Origin: Xiphias gladius
Taxonomy: Eukaryota > Chordata > Actinopteri > Istiophoriformes > Xiphiidae
Reading direction: 5' to 3'
NCBI RefSeq assembly: GCF_016859285.1
Contig: NC_053409.1
Coordinates: 20,965,976-21,029,975 of the forward strand
DNA: 64,000 nt
The notes under the pieces are model-generated. The model had not been told where the DNA came from and searched no databases. It saw nothing but the letters and a program-made list of their open reading frames with translations. This document shows, one piece after another, positions 11,064 to 38,299 of this stretch (its first letter is position 1; every line of letters begins with the position of its first letter). Position numbers and translations under genes: made by a program.

Positions 11064-13760
11064 AAGCAGGTCACGGCTGTACTGATCATTTTCAAAGAGT
11101 CTGATGACGAATATAAATACGGTGTCTGTGTTCGTGGGTTTGCATGTGTTCGCTTTTCTTCAGACACTGTGGCCGACTCGCAGAAAACGCATTCATCTCA
11201 GAGGCTTATTTGTTTACATGAATCGGGCAGCGATTTGATTGTGCTATAGTTTTGTTTCTTTTTTTTTTTTTTTTTAATGGCAACAGGTTTGTGCTTGATC
11301 CAGTCTGATATTTATATTTTTTAACGGTTTATTTTTGGATATTGGGCTGTACCTGTGCTGCAGTAACAAATGACGAAGCCATGTAGATCAAAGCTCTGGA
11401 ATAATTGTTTTTCATGTGCACTTTAAGTTCGTATTTAAAATCCTGAAGCTGCCACAATGCTCTGTGAACATTTTGGTTCAACATGGTTCATGGGCAAGCC
11501 AATTCACGTTTTTCACATTGTCAGAGGGCAACCACTTGGAAACTTGCGAGGTGTTCGGTTATACTACACATAGATACATATTGTAGAAACTAGAAAAAAA
11601 GTCCTAATGAATGTGTAAATTTCCATCAAAGTCAAACAAATGTACATTATGTTGTGACTAAACCGGATTGGGTATTTTGATTACAGTCTAGGATGGTAAA
11701 TGTTTGCTGTTGCATATTTGCCTGACACCCTAATAACAGAACAAATAATGTAATGCTGACATTCATTTAAGGAATAATTCTACGTTTTGTGTGACTTTCT
11801 TCTCAGAGTTAACTGAGACTATCGATACCACTCCAATGTCTGTTCATCATGAGTTGCTCCCATCATGTGGGACTGATGGTAGAGATGGGAGCGAAATCCC
11901 AAGCCAATGCCTTTCGAGTCTTCACGTCATTTGACGACCGGAGACAGTTGTATGACTGCAGAGTTGGCTGATGTGAGCTGTAAAAATACTGTGAATTGAC
12001 AACACAGCACTGCGTTGATCAAAGTTGGGTTTAATCGCCTGGAACAAAGGACTTTGGCTGATGTTAGGCGTCCGTATCTTTTCATGCTTTCTATTTTATT
12101 AAAGGTCACAGTGAAACGCAAGGTAGAGCGAGAGAGCTGCAGTAATGTGACCTATTTCCGAGGGAAACAGACAACGGGGACGGGGTTAAGTTACGAGAGG
12201 GTTTTCAATCCAATCCTACAAATTTGATGGGATGACTAAGAATGGGTGTAGCTTAGTGATTATGGCGTGATATGGAGCTGGAGGACTGTTAGCCTCCGCA
12301 CACACTTCCCCCACTTGTGTCGTTAGATCAGGAGGACGACGACATGGGTTAAAATTAATAAATCAAACCTCAACCACATTCTTTGGAAATGTAGTTTCTA
12401 CCGGCTAAAATCCAAACGAACACCGCCTAGGACACTGCTCTGATGGCTGCACGTGAGCTAAGAGTCAGGTGTGCTTTTGTATGATCAGCAGGTAAGGCCA
12501 GTTCACGGTTTCACCTTGCCCCTCGGACGGACCTGGACTGCGGAAGCGCTTCGGTTCATCCTACAGTCGGGGCCACGCGAACGCTGATGCTTTTCCCACA
12601 TACGCACTAGAAAACACGATGGCGACTTCCTGGGAGCAAAAAGAACCGCTCCTTTTGTCTGTTGTATTTGGCCGAACAACATGCAGAAGTCAAAGAAAAG
12701 CTAAAACGGTGTGTGCAACCGCTTAGCAAGAACGGGACCACGGATGGGAAATGAACGGCACGTACATGCGGTGCATGAAACGAGCATCTGGTTTACAACG
12801 GTATTTAAGTCACGCGGACATGCAGGGGCACGGAAACCAGGAATCGGTCATTAGCTAGTCGCCCCATATCACATTTGATTGGATATCTTCAGAGTGATAT
12901 CGATCTTCTTATTGAAGTCTTGCCAAGAATAGGCGTCTTTTCCAAATGTTGAACTATTCCTTTGAGAGTGAGTAGTGGTACTGTTAGTTTGCTGTACCTG
13001 CACATTTTGTGACCTCTAGGGTTTCACAAATTGTTGTAACTTTTCCTACACTTGAAACTAAAGCCAACACTGCAACACTGTTTTTTTTGGTTTTGTTTTT
13101 TGCTTCATTTTTCTTGTCTCTGTTTGACTTGATATGAACCAGATTATCCAGATGTGTCAAGACACAATGTTTTCTCAGATGGTGTGTGTAAAAATGAACG
13201 ATTGCCTATAGGGTACAGTGAAATTGCGACATGTTAAATTCAGGAATCGTGTTTTTATGTAAATTCAGAAATATTTTTGATTGGAAGTTTTTTGACAAAT
13301 TGAGCGTATATTTTATTATTATTATTATTATTATTATTATAATAAAGCCTTAAATTATGTAATCTTTCATCATGTCTGCGTTATTTTTTATATTTCTGCT
13401 GGGTGTGTTACAGTGGGTTGCATTTATACAAATCTGAATCTAATGGTATTTGTTCATAATTTTTAACATTTGATCTGTTTTTCCTAGGCATCAAGAAGGT
13501 GACTTTCAAAGACAGTCAGACAATATAGTTAGTTCATTCACAAAAGCACCTGAATACATTCAAGTGTGATAAAGTTTTGTTTTGTTTTTTTCGAAAAAAA
13601 GTTTCTTGTAATTTTTTAATCAAAGATTTTTGAAAAAAAAAGTTTTTTTTCATTATCTCAACATTCCCAGGTCTTTTACTGTTCTGTTAACTTTTACTTG
13701 CTGAGAAACTGTTTGTTTCTGTAAAATGAATCTTTGTCCGATCAAATAAACTTGAGTGAT
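11064..13760 (+). other. dnajc5g 3' UTR and flank
   Basis: There is no coding sequence here. Candidate polyadenylation hexamers (AATAAA) occur near 13340 and at 13745-13750, so the dnajc5g 3' UTR could be up to 2.7 kb. A (TTA)n tract lies at 13313-13342. The fold-back element at 11.77-12.97 kb would be transcribed as part of this UTR if the distal signals are used. Confidence 0.4.
11765..12970. repeat. fold-back element with long inverted ends
   Basis: The left end (about 11768-11840) reads AAGGAATAATTCTACGTTTT, then a CTATCGATACCACTCC block. The reverse complement of the right end (about 12890-12965) reads AAAGGAATAGTTCAACATTT, then AAGATCGATATCACTC. The two ends therefore form diverged inverted arms around roughly 1 kb of unrelated sequence. 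The arms belong to the same family as the MITE at 31.23 kb. Confidence 0.6.
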
Positions 13761-14099
13761 ACTGGAAACGTCATAAAGTTGTCTCGTAATTCTATTAGTT
13801 TTCTGTTTAGTGACCAGCACCTCTGAGTTCAGTAACCTTTCATTGGCTCCTGTTGTCCTCCACCCCTGACAGGTAACAACTCACCACCTGCTCCAGCGTG
13901 TCTTGAGATTCACTTTGCACTAGTCAAACTTAAAACTGGGGAATCCCTGAGGATATGGAGTTACCGACACTTGATTGAGACTCATTTGGAGCCTCTTAGG
14001 TGGCATGTTTTTGTTCATTTTACCCTCTCATAAATGCTCTTATTCAGCACAGATGGTTTATAATTTTTTTGCTATTATCTGATTATTTAATCACACAGT

Positions 14100-14520
14100 T
14101 TTTTTTACTTTGCATATAAAGACAAAAATTTTTTCATATAAAGCATTTTTATTGATTAATCGACCAGGCCCATATACTGGCCTATTTCAGCTTTCTGCAC
14201 GTACCGTATATCGTATATTGGTTTATATATCGGCTGATAAGAAACAAGAAATATCAGCCAGAGGAGGTTTTTTTGGTCATTTAGAAACAGTGCCACCATT
14301 ACAATAGGTTGTCCGCTAAAGAGCACCGATGAGTTGATTTTTACACAGTAAAATGTCCCACTCAGTATAGGTCACAATTCTTAAACCAAAAACCAAAAAA
14401 AAACCCAATCAAATAGATTTTTTTATTTTTTTTTATTTTATGTTTGTATTACTGTTGGACGGTATATCAAATATCTGTATTGGCCTCAAAAATCCATTAT
14501 CGGTTTCGCATACACGTTGA
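14100..14520. repeat. diverged 'TATATCGG' dispersed repeat
   Basis: Motifs such as CCATATACTGGCC, TATATCGGCTGATA and ATATCAGCC, followed by CGGTATATC and TTATCGGTTTC, resemble a repeat rich in 'ATATCGGC' blocks that is common in fish genomes. Its edges are uncertain. Confidence 0.4.
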
Positions 14521-16080
14521 TGCGTCATTAAAAGTAAGACAACAAAATAAGACGACAAAGAGAAGAGAATGAAAATCTTCAAAACTTTGAATACGGTATT
14601 TGTCCAAGAGTAATTTTTTTATACTACTATTAGTACTGCTTTTAAGTATAGGATCGTCACCTACAGTTAGGTTTTTTATATTTTGCCTTTGCTTTTTATT
14701 TAATCATGTTGGTAAATGTAAAGTTTAAAAAGAAAACTCCTTTCTCTGAAGGGCTTCAAAGCATAGGTCTGGTGTTTCTATGTTTTTCTCACTGTATCAT
14801 GAAGACTCCTGTAAAGACCCAAACCAACCATGACTGGATCAACTAACACGTTTTCCCTGTCTATCCAAAGCCTGATAAAGCTCATTGTTCTGTGCTATAG
14901 AGCTCCATTGATGTCCCTTTTATTGTCTTGTTAAAAACACATCAGTGAGTCACACCTTGGCGCCGATGTCCCCTCATTAAGATAAACGTGGACATTGTGT
15001 TTGTTTTAACTCAATCCCACATATATGTACTACTGCTGTAAATACTGACTAGAGAACCAAATGTGTATTAATCCACTGCTGAAAATAGTTCCCAACAAAT
15101 TCACTATCTATTCCTGCTTGAGTAATATTTGCTAAAAAAAAAAAAAAACCCACAGTCCCCAGCTATTTAAGGAAATTATTCAGCCTTTTTTCTAAAATGA
15201 AACTACATATTTTTCAGCTGTTCTTAAGGATTTATGTCCTTGAGAACAAAAGGGCTGCCACAGACAGGGTGGGGAAGTGAGAAAGTGTTGAGAGACACAC
15301 TAACACAAGGTTTGTTTCGGCCTTTTAATGGGAGACAAAAGAAGACGAAGAATGTAGAATAACACTAACTGTATCATTTAAAGACTCAGTTATAGGAAGA
15401 CAAATTGGCAATACAGAGATGAGAATATACTTTAAAGGCCTCTAATTCCATGAAACCGGTTACAGCCAACTTATTTTGACAAATTTGGTGGCCAGAGACA
15501 CAGACAGCTGAACAGTACGAGTGAAACGGGAGCAAAATGAATATACGGTTGGGTACAGGAGTTTTTGGACAGTGGCACAATTTTCGTAATTTAACCGCCG
15601 CAGTGTATCTGAAACGAACGAATCCAGATGTGGTGTAAGTGTAGACCTTTTGCTTTAGTTCCAGGGGCTTAACAAAAATATCACATCAACCGTTCAGGAA
15701 TTGCAGCCGTTTTTATACATAGTCCCTATCTATTATACAATTACGAAAATTGTGTCACTGTCCAAATACTTACGTACACGGCTATATTTAGTTGGAGTAC
15801 AGTATCAGCATGTATCAGTATCAGCCGCAGACTCCAGTAAACGCTCTAGCTTTATTCTTTGGTTTATCATTTGCTTTAAATATTATTTCTGCATTCCTCA
15901 CAGCCTGAATATAAAGTGGCAGATCCAATTTGTACGTTCCTGTTCTCGGTTCTTGTTCTTTGGACAACAGTTCAACTCACGAAGGATGTTTTCAGGATAT
16001 TGATGCAGGGTAAACGCACTTTTCTATGCTCGTCTTGACACGATAATGTTCTACTTTTTAAAGTATAGAGTCTATGGAAT
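14520..16080. other. intergenic, no gene recognised
   Basis: This is AT-rich sequence without convincing splice-framed exons. I looked for transmembrane-segment exons of the zinc transporter whose terminal exons lie just downstream and saw none. Confidence 0.5.
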
Positions 16081-16111
16081 TGGCGGTGGGTGTGTTGTCT
16101 GTCTTCTGCAG

Positions 16112-17381
16112 GCACTCGTCAGGACGTTAACTTCAACGCTGCGAGAGAGTTGCTGCTGTCAGTCAGAGGAGTCGTGGGGGTTCACAGTTTGCACATGTGG
16201 AGCCCCAACATGACTCGCTCTTTACCCTCTGTCCACCTGGGGGCGGGTAAAGGCAAAATCAATACTGCTTATCTGTACTCCACACAGTCTGAGTGTAGAT
16301 GATGTTTAAGTTTAATGTCTCTGCAGAGGATCATCACAAGACATGTCTTCTAATATACTGACGGAGCGGAGGGAGAAAGCCTTCATGTTTTCTGCTCCAG
16401 CCACTGGAAACAGTCTGCGAAAGGAATTTAAATCAATACATTTAATATCTCTGGCAGATTTCATGGTTTCAGCATCTCAAACGTGATGATTTTTCTGCTT
16501 TTCCTTGTCTCAAATTACAGTAAACTAAATAATTTTGAGATCTGGACTGTTGGTCGGACAAAAACAAGCAATTTGAAGGTGTCATTTTTAGGTCTGGGTA
16601 ATTGCAAAGGGCGTTTCTCCCTACTTGTGACCAATCTTAGAAAAAAAACAATAAATTAATCAATAGATTAATCATGAAAATAAACAGCAGATCAATCCAT
16701 CATAATAAACAATCATTAGTTAAAAATGAGCTCCACCTCAACCAACAACAAGAAGAAAATTCTACTTCAACATTAAAACATGAGTAATATAATCTAGAGA
16801 TAGAATATATAGTATATATTAACTATACGACTTTACTTTTACTTTCTATACTTCGTTTTCCTGATAATACATATGTACTTTTACTTAGGGGATATTCTGG
16901 ATGCAGGACTTTAACTCGTAATGGGAGTATTTTTACCGAGTGGTATCGGTACTTTTACTTAAAGTGGCAAGAAAAAGTACGTGAACCCATTGGAATGACC
17001 TGTATTTAAGTATACATACATTTTAAAATATGGTCAGATCTTGACACACAAATGGATGAGGGCGCTGGTGTCTCTTCCACACCAGGAGCACCAGCGGTTG
17101 TAGGGGGACACCAGAAGTGCTCCTGTTTGTGCTGTCTGTGTCGAGTAAATACAGGGGGCAAGACGGGTTGTTGTAGTACTGATGTTATATGTCAGAGAAT
17201 ATTGTAAAACATTACCTAAAGAAAATGTCTGTGTTTGTGTCCTCGGAGGAAGATGCTGACCCGCAGGTCGTCCTCGTGAAGGCAACACAAGCTCCTGCAC
17301 TCTGAGTCTGGTTTCTCACGCATCACAATCCAAGCGGAGCGTCCCGGTGCCGGTGGGGTAGGCACCAGGACTGTAAGATGA
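16112..17381 (+). pseudogene. relic of a SLC30A2/3/8-type zinc transporter (two terminal exons)
   Basis: ZnT transporters of this group move zinc into vesicles. Segment 16112-16246 is bounded by a CTTCTGCAG acceptor and a GGGTAAAG donor. It translates to GTRQDVNFNAARELLLSVRG, then HSLHMW and SVHLGA, matching the cytosolic C-terminal domain (family: GTP..V.F..VR..LLSV.GV...H.LH.WAL). The continuation lies at 17247-17381: EEDADPQVVLVKAT, then LLHSESGFSRITIQAER after a +1 shift at 17291. Three defects are visible: a GG in place of the expected AG acceptor at 17245-17246, the frameshift, and loss of the usual AL after the tryptophan. No upstream membrane exons were found. Human SLC30A3 sits next to DNAJC5G, so this is probably the decayed orthologue. 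An assembly error for the one-base shift cannot be excluded. Confidence 0.65.
16640..16990. repeat. dispersed AT-rich repeats
   Basis: The part at 16640-16720 contains ATTAATCAATAGATTAATC and belongs to the TTAATCGATTAAT-type family. The part at 16800-16990 has repeated ACTTTTACTT blocks plus AAAAGTACGTG, typical of another fish repeat that also appears at 33.6 and 48.1-48.8 kb. Confidence 0.5.
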
Positions 17382-18160
17382 CCGTGGAGACAGGCCGGTG
17401 ACGGCAAGAACTGAGGCAGGGGGTTCCTCGAGCGCTGGTTGGGGAACCTCCTTTCTCAGCGGCTAATGCTGCAGCTAAACGCTCTTAAAGTTTACGAGTT
17501 TGTGACACTGTTCACGTGAATCATTGAAAATGTTTTTATTGTAAGACTGTTGTGAGAGCAGGTACGTACCAGTTGCCAGCTGGTAACTAATACACCGCTT
17601 CCTGACTCCAAGTGTTGAATATGCTTCCATGTTTTGTTCTCTGGAGTAGAGCTACTCTCCTGTATATATTCAAAACCTTAGCGCTTTGAGCTTTCGATGA
17701 AATTAATTGGTAAAAATTTTTTTTTTTTTTTTTTTTTAAATGGCCAACGCTTCCAAAGTTGAAAAACCAACCAGAATGTCAGATTTTTATCCCTGGTAGC
17801 CCTGATACAACACTGTTTAAAGGACCTCTTTTTCCTTTTTTTGTACAAATCTGAACTGTGTAACAAGTACTGAACATGTCTCGTCTAGTACGACTTATTA
17901 AACAGGTTGATAATAGTATAGGCAACACTGTCATCCATTAATTGCTTGTTTCTCCAGTGTTCTGATTATTAATGGCACATTTTAATCTTTCAAAAAAGTT
18001 TTTCTCTCTCTTTTTTTTTAACCTTTAATGTAAATATTTTCTCCCATATTTGATTCGTCTTGAAGTATTTTTGGAGCCTTTCGGCCGATCCAGGTTTTAT
18101 CTGCTTTTCTCAGAAACGTATGTATCTCTGATCCTCGTTTGTTTTTGCAACATCAGTGTC
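17382..18160. other. intergenic spacer before the coq8 3' end
   Basis: No gene was seen. There is a poly-T run at 17716-17738. The minus-strand polyadenylation signal of the coq8 gene is probably the TTTATT at 18163-18168. Confidence 0.45.
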
Positions 18161-18639
18161 AATTTATTTCAACTGACAATCCCGGTCAGAGGGAGTACAG
18201 TTCCTCAAAACCATACGGGAACAGAGTTACTAGGTTGTACAGTACGCACAACAAAGTCATTCAAGCAATACGTACAAATCATCTTCACACATTTTATGTG
18301 GCGTTGATGTGGATGGAAGTCCTGGTCGAAATGAGAAATGGAATATGACGCACACATATATGAGATTGTTCTTAACACGTAGACATTAATCTGATAGTCT
18401 GTCTTTTCTTGGTTTTTCACATGCTCACATCAGTTTACTTGATGACGCAGTAGAGTATACAACAAGTAAAAAAAAACCCCACAAAACCAGGTAGCTTCTG
18501 GACATTATCTGGCCCAGGCTACCTGAAAATATCTTCACAGGTGAGAATGTGAGAGTTAAATTGTTCAACATACCACATTGACACTAGAAACGCCCGGGTG
18601 GAGCCCGCTTTCTGGAAAGTCAGTCTTCAGCTAGCGTGT

Positions 18640-32733
<14,094 letters not shown>

Positions 32734-33140
32734 AGTGTTGTCCTATTCAGACCTGCAGAGCCAGGAAGAAAAAAACGGCAGGAGTGTCTGCACAACAGGT
32801 TGTTTTTAAGTTCTGAGGTATGAGATGAATGGGATGAGTGACGCCGGGGAGGTGGTCAGTGTGTCTGACCATCAGTTTATGCTTGTGGGATAAAGCACGA
32901 CTCCACATCCGTAACAAGGTTGGGCAAAACAAAGTAATCAAACACAAGCAAAAGTGTAATATTAACTTGGCTGGCTGTGCGATAAGGGAGCAGAAAGGCG
33001 AACACATGCACACTGAAAAGTGTTAAAAATAAATCTGAGAATAAAAAAAAAAAAAAAAAGAGTTCAATTACTTTGGGACTAATTTGACTCGAGGTGAAAC
33101 GAAAGAAAGCGACAAAGAGGGAAATTTAACTTCCACTCAC

Positions 33141-33500
33141 CCACAGAAGTCCTCTCAGCTCCGGGAGCATGCACTCCGCATTGTCCGACTGCAGCACAAG
33201 CCGCCGTTCACCTTGATTTGACTTGACCCAGTTTCCTATAAACGCCTCAACTCCGGCGGCGGCGGCGGAGGCGGCGAGGCGGTTGACACGCTGAAGGACA
33301 TGCACATTTTCCCCCGAGGCGACACCGGGGAGGGGCCCGGGGGGTGTTTAACAAACACGGGCCAATGAGGCAAAGTTCAGCCGCCGGCTCGGGGTATCAA
33401 CAAACCTCGGCACTGGTCCGACGGACTGTCAGTCGCTGCTCAGCGCGAGCGTGTCACGGCTGACGCGGTCCCTGAACTGCACAAGTGCTGCGTTCAAGAG
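33141..33500 (-). promoter_or_regulatory. coq8 CpG-rich promoter and untranslated first exon
   Basis: This is a strongly CpG-rich block with a (GGC)n-like tract near 33256-33280. On the minus strand a donor (CTGTGG followed by GTGAGT) at 33141/33140 would end a non-coding first exon. The exon could splice to the acceptor just upstream of the start codon exon at 32752. No TATA box was seen. Confidence 0.6.
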
Positions 33501-35140
33501 CTACCCGCAATCGGGATTTTGCCACTGGAGTTGTGATGATAATTCGTACTAAAGTAGAAATAGAGACGTTTTGAAGGACAACGAGCTAAGTAACAGCGGG
33601 AGTCATTTGTTACAACGCTACTTAAAAGTTATAAGTATGAGGTCAGGACTCTAGTGACAAAAGTAAAAAGTAAACTGTACTTAAAAAAAAAAATACAATA
33701 CTTTTGTTGTGAAATGTAACTTTCAGATCAAATTTAACTCAAAACAGTAAAAATACAACAGTATAAATCATTTAAATGTACTTGTGAATTAAAAAATAAG
33801 TCATTTAGAGACACAAACCACTTCTTCTTATCTTGGATTTATATGTCACTCAGTTGGCCAAACATATCACGATCATTCGCATACTGTGTGAATGGTGGGA
33901 AAAACTAATAAAATGTTGTTGTGAAAAAAAATTCAGTTTATTACTTATTTTTACACTGTGCTGTAAAAATTAAACTGTCTACAGGCTTAAGTTTGTCAGA
34001 AGTTCTTTTGCACTGATTAACACCTATAATGAGAGGAAGAGGGACAAAATAAAAGTAGTTAATTTTATTTTCAAAATATAGCAACATTAAAGTACTGAGA
34101 AATACTCTCAGTTGCGAGTTTCTTAAGTACAAGAACAATATAAAGAGAAGTGCTGCTGTTTCTTAGCCCCCCCTCTTTGATATAGACAAATAGTAGGATA
34201 CCTGTCAGTATTACACAGTACAGTTCAACAGCACCACAAAGTACGTCCTCCAAAATGACCATACAGCTGAATCAACATCTCTCTAAAACAGTTTCAATAA
34301 AAACTGAACATTGTAACCATCTTGAAGGCAGGATTTATAGTGTTAGACTGAACACGTTTTAGCTAAGGTGTCCCTAATAAACTGCCAACTGAGTGTACTT
34401 GGATAAGATTCAGGTTCCTGGAAAATAATTAACTATGCTTACACTAAGAACATGAATCACTGCTCCAACTTCTGCTTTGTTTCTTAACACTGCTGAGGTT
34501 TTCGAGAGCAATACGGCTACTGTATATTTTATGACAGCACTTGCTGGTAGTTGAGCTGCCCACTCGCAAGGGACTGAATCTTTCAGCTGAAAAAAGTGAA
34601 AATGTTAAAAGCTGTGTTAGCGGATCTTTAGAGGCAGGGAGACGCGTTCTAAGTACTCAACTGAAGGGTGAAACTTTGTCAAACCATTTCCTGAATGATT
34701 TAATGCAATTTGAGTACTCAAAGATACAGCACTTGAAAGCAGCAATATCTCATACAACTGTGAACTGTGACTTATCCAGGCCCATCAGAGTTTGGCTTTG
34801 GCAGTCGATGTTAGGTGAATGATGAATCACCTTTTAATTATAAAGAGCAATAACACTAAAATAAACACTGCAAGTGACCAGGGGAAGGACCAACTTAATG
34901 ATATCACTGCTCTGTTTAGATCAGTTGATGGGCAACATGAAAATGAAAACGGCGGCATGTCATGATTATTCACGTTACAACGACATGAATGGTTAAATGA
35001 ATTACAGTATGTGTGACTGCCGTCAGTAAGCTGCTGTATTTGTTACATGACAAGGTGTTTATGAATTGTTGGGTGATTTAGATGTATCACGCACACGAAG
35101 AATACAGAACTTGAGTGCTAAATTGTTATCCCATCTTCGT
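33501..35140. other. intergenic between coq8 and tatdn3
   Basis: No gene was recognised. The 33590-33790 stretch contains AAAAGTAAACTGTACTT and related motifs of an ACTTTTACTT-type repeat. The rest is AT-rich and featureless to me. Confidence 0.5.
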
Positions 35141-35214
35141 TTATTTAAGAATATCCAAAATGGAGTTAAATGAATGGCTCTCACCTCGACTGACCCACTG
35201 TTTTTTGATTTATT
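35140..35214 (-). terminator. tatdn3 polyadenylation signals
   Basis: TTTATT (AATAAA on the minus strand) occurs at 35140-35145 and 35209-35214, about 130-200 bases after the tatdn3 stop. Confidence 0.5.
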
Positions 35215-35340
35215 TACACTGCAGGGCACCTTGTCGGATGTCGACATTAAGTTACTTAAAAAGATCACAACGGTAACAGAAAGCTGTGGGTATGTCAATC
35301 TAGATATTCCAGACCGATGAAAGAAACCTCTAGGGCTGTG

Positions 35341-36489
35341 TCAGGGTCTGATGGCCGACTTTAACTTCGGGAAGAGTCGCAGAGCGTTCTGTGTCGTCAC
35401 CTCCATCACCTCCTCCAGCGACACTCCTTTGATCTTGCTGATGTACTCGGCAGAGATTGAGATGTTCTTTGGCTCATTTCTCACCTGTGATCAGGAGAAA
35501 AAAAACAAGAGGGATATGACATGAGTGGGTTAGACAGAAACCTTTGAAAAATACAAGAGCAGATTTTAGTTGTTTGTATTAAAATATGGATGTTAAAAGG
35601 AAATGCTCGGGTCATTTCGCAAAAACATCCTCCTGACATTATAAGAATATGCTGGCCAGAACTTAAATGAATGATTTCAAGATTATATGAATAATATCAC
35701 CTATCACTCACCAATGACTGGCAAATATACTGGGTTTGGATTTCAGCACATTTAAACTAATCTGAGGGAAAAAAAATAAATATCTTACCTGCTTTTCTGG
35801 ACCCAGAGCAGGTGAATCAGTTTCCAGACAGATGTTCTCTAATGGCAACTGTTTCACAAGTTTCTGCTTCTTGGTGGAAAAGAAAAAACACAAACAAACC
35901 ATCATCGATCATTAACATTTAATATGATAAAGTCAACCAATGAAACCAAAGTCAACATGTCAGTGCTGTCTGAATGTGAACATTTACACAACTAAACTAC
36001 TGTCAGTCTCTTCAAACAGCAAAGACATTCAAGTAATTTGTAATTATATCAGTAAAACATTTTAGTCTGTTTACACATATAAATGACAAATAAGAATATG
36101 TGAGTATAACAGTATATGTGTTGCGTTTCTGAAGGGAAATTTGTAAAGCAGGTTGGGTTTAGATGCAGTGTATGAATTTGACACGATCAGGTGCTACGCT
36201 GTACCTGTTCACTCCGTATTATGGACGGTGGGATAGAAAAGAAATATCCAGCCTTGACTCCCTCCATTGCAACGGACGGTTTCCCATCAAAAGCATGAAG
36301 CAAGGCTTTTTCGACACCTAGTGACATTTCAGAGGAACTGCAGTTCACTTCTCTAATATTCAAGTGAACGATTCATCCACAGGTAAACCTAGAACCTAAA
36401 CGCATCTGTTTACCTTGCTCTTTGAGGAGGTGGATGGTGGGTCGTCCTGCAGACCGTGAATGAACATTTCTAGAAATAAAGCACAGACA

Positions 36490-36539
<50 letters not shown>

Positions 36540-37908
36540 AACAGATATTATGGAAGTATGTTGGCTAAAGTTAAGTCTACTGTAAGTCTTTAGAGGATTT
36601 TAGGACACTGATTAAAAAGGCAGAATTGCATGAGAATATTATATTAATATGACGTGAATTTATGTATTTATATATAAATTCTAGATAATCTGCTTGTAAA
36701 CACTGGAAAAATGCCATTGTTCAACTTCAACTGTAGGACAGTATCCCTAACGTATGCCATCAGATTTAAACACCACTATTTGGCATTTTTCCTGACATTT
36801 TCTTAAATATAGGCTCACAGGCTCAATATCATTTATGACTCACAAAGGGAGATCCAGTTCCCTGGCTATCTGTGCCTGTCGAACGAGGACCTGCCTTTGG
36901 CTGTCTTTATCAGTCTCATTGCTGACATATCTGGGTGTAAAATCCAAACCAACCTGTAACAAAAAAAAAAAGGAAAAAGAATTAACTGTGACATGAATGT
37001 AAGAGAAAGAAATTCCGGACAGAAAACTGCTATTCAAGTCACAACAGAGACACTGAATCTTCACCTCCCCAACAGCCACAAGGTGGTCTTTGTATTTCTC
37101 TATGATGGGTAAAGCAGCATCTAGATCCTGCAGACAAGACAGAAAAAAAAAAACTTTTCTTATATTGTAGCATGACGACTGAAGAAACCATAAAAAATCC
37201 AATAAATTGTAGTGGTGCCTTTTAAAAAGGGTTTATTAACGTAAATTACAAAAAAAACAAAAAAACATAGTCTTACTTACCTCGAGTGTTACTGAGCCAT
37301 GCAGATAGCTGTGCTTTTATTATCCCAGGTTTTGACATATCAGTATCGGAGATTTATGTCCCCATCCAAACACAATGGCGATGAATAGAATTGTGTGACG
37401 CTCATAGCATTGAAAAATTTGATTAAACAATCCCGTCGTTGTTACTCTAGATAATCAATGAAAAATAAAATCGTTGGAACTACTTTAATTTTAAGTGCTG
37501 ACAGGTCGTTCTGTGGATTATCCAAGTAATGTGGACATTGTTTCCAAAGAGAAGTGTTGATTTCTTCGAAGCTGTGAGCACCAGAGAATTCTGTTCAAGT
37601 CAAGTGCATTTGATTTTTACAGCCCAAAAATCGCTCAACACAAATTCGCCTACAAGAGCTTTACAATCACACAGTACAAATAAGGAAAAAACAATTTAAT
37701 AGCGAAAAAGGGAGAAACGTCAGGAAGAGCAAAAGAGGTGGGATCCCTTTTCAGGATAGGCAAACGTGCAATAAAAACAGTAAAATTCCAATATGTCAAA
37801 ACAGAATGACAGTATTAGATAACAAATGCAAACATAATGCGTATGAAGAATTTGGATAAACTCAAACAAACTACCTGCCTGGTTAGACTCCTACAAGTGA
37901 GTAAGATA

Positions 37909-37960
<52 letters not shown>

Positions 37961-38268
37961 AGGGGGGGGGATTTGGGGTAAACCGACCCTTTAAAGTCGA
38001 TCCTACCTGCAGAGAAGCACTCCTCTGCTGCTCTGGGGAAACTTCCTGAACAGGGTGGACTCCTAAGCAGGGGAAAATAAAACCCGAAAACCTAAGAAAA
38101 GGGGAAAAGTTCAGTACACACATCACGTTAAATTCGATTTATCTTGTAACTATACTTGAAGTTACCTCTGCGACAGCGCAATAATCTTGTCAAATTCCCC
38201 AGCATGCTCTGCCACAGCTAATAGCGCCAACAATCCAGCCTTAGGAAAATAGCAAAGAAATTACTCCG

Positions 38269-38299
<31 letters not shown>

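Noticed and set aside
12244..12320. GGGTGTAGCTTAGTGATTATGG, resembling a tRNA A box or tRNA-derived SINE head
   Set aside because: No matching B box or cloverleaf could be drawn. It sits inside the fold-back element.
37815..38126. 103-residue minus-strand frame with a Thr-His repeat
   Set aside because: It is the tatdn3 exon 38007-38091 extended through a CA/GT microsatellite.
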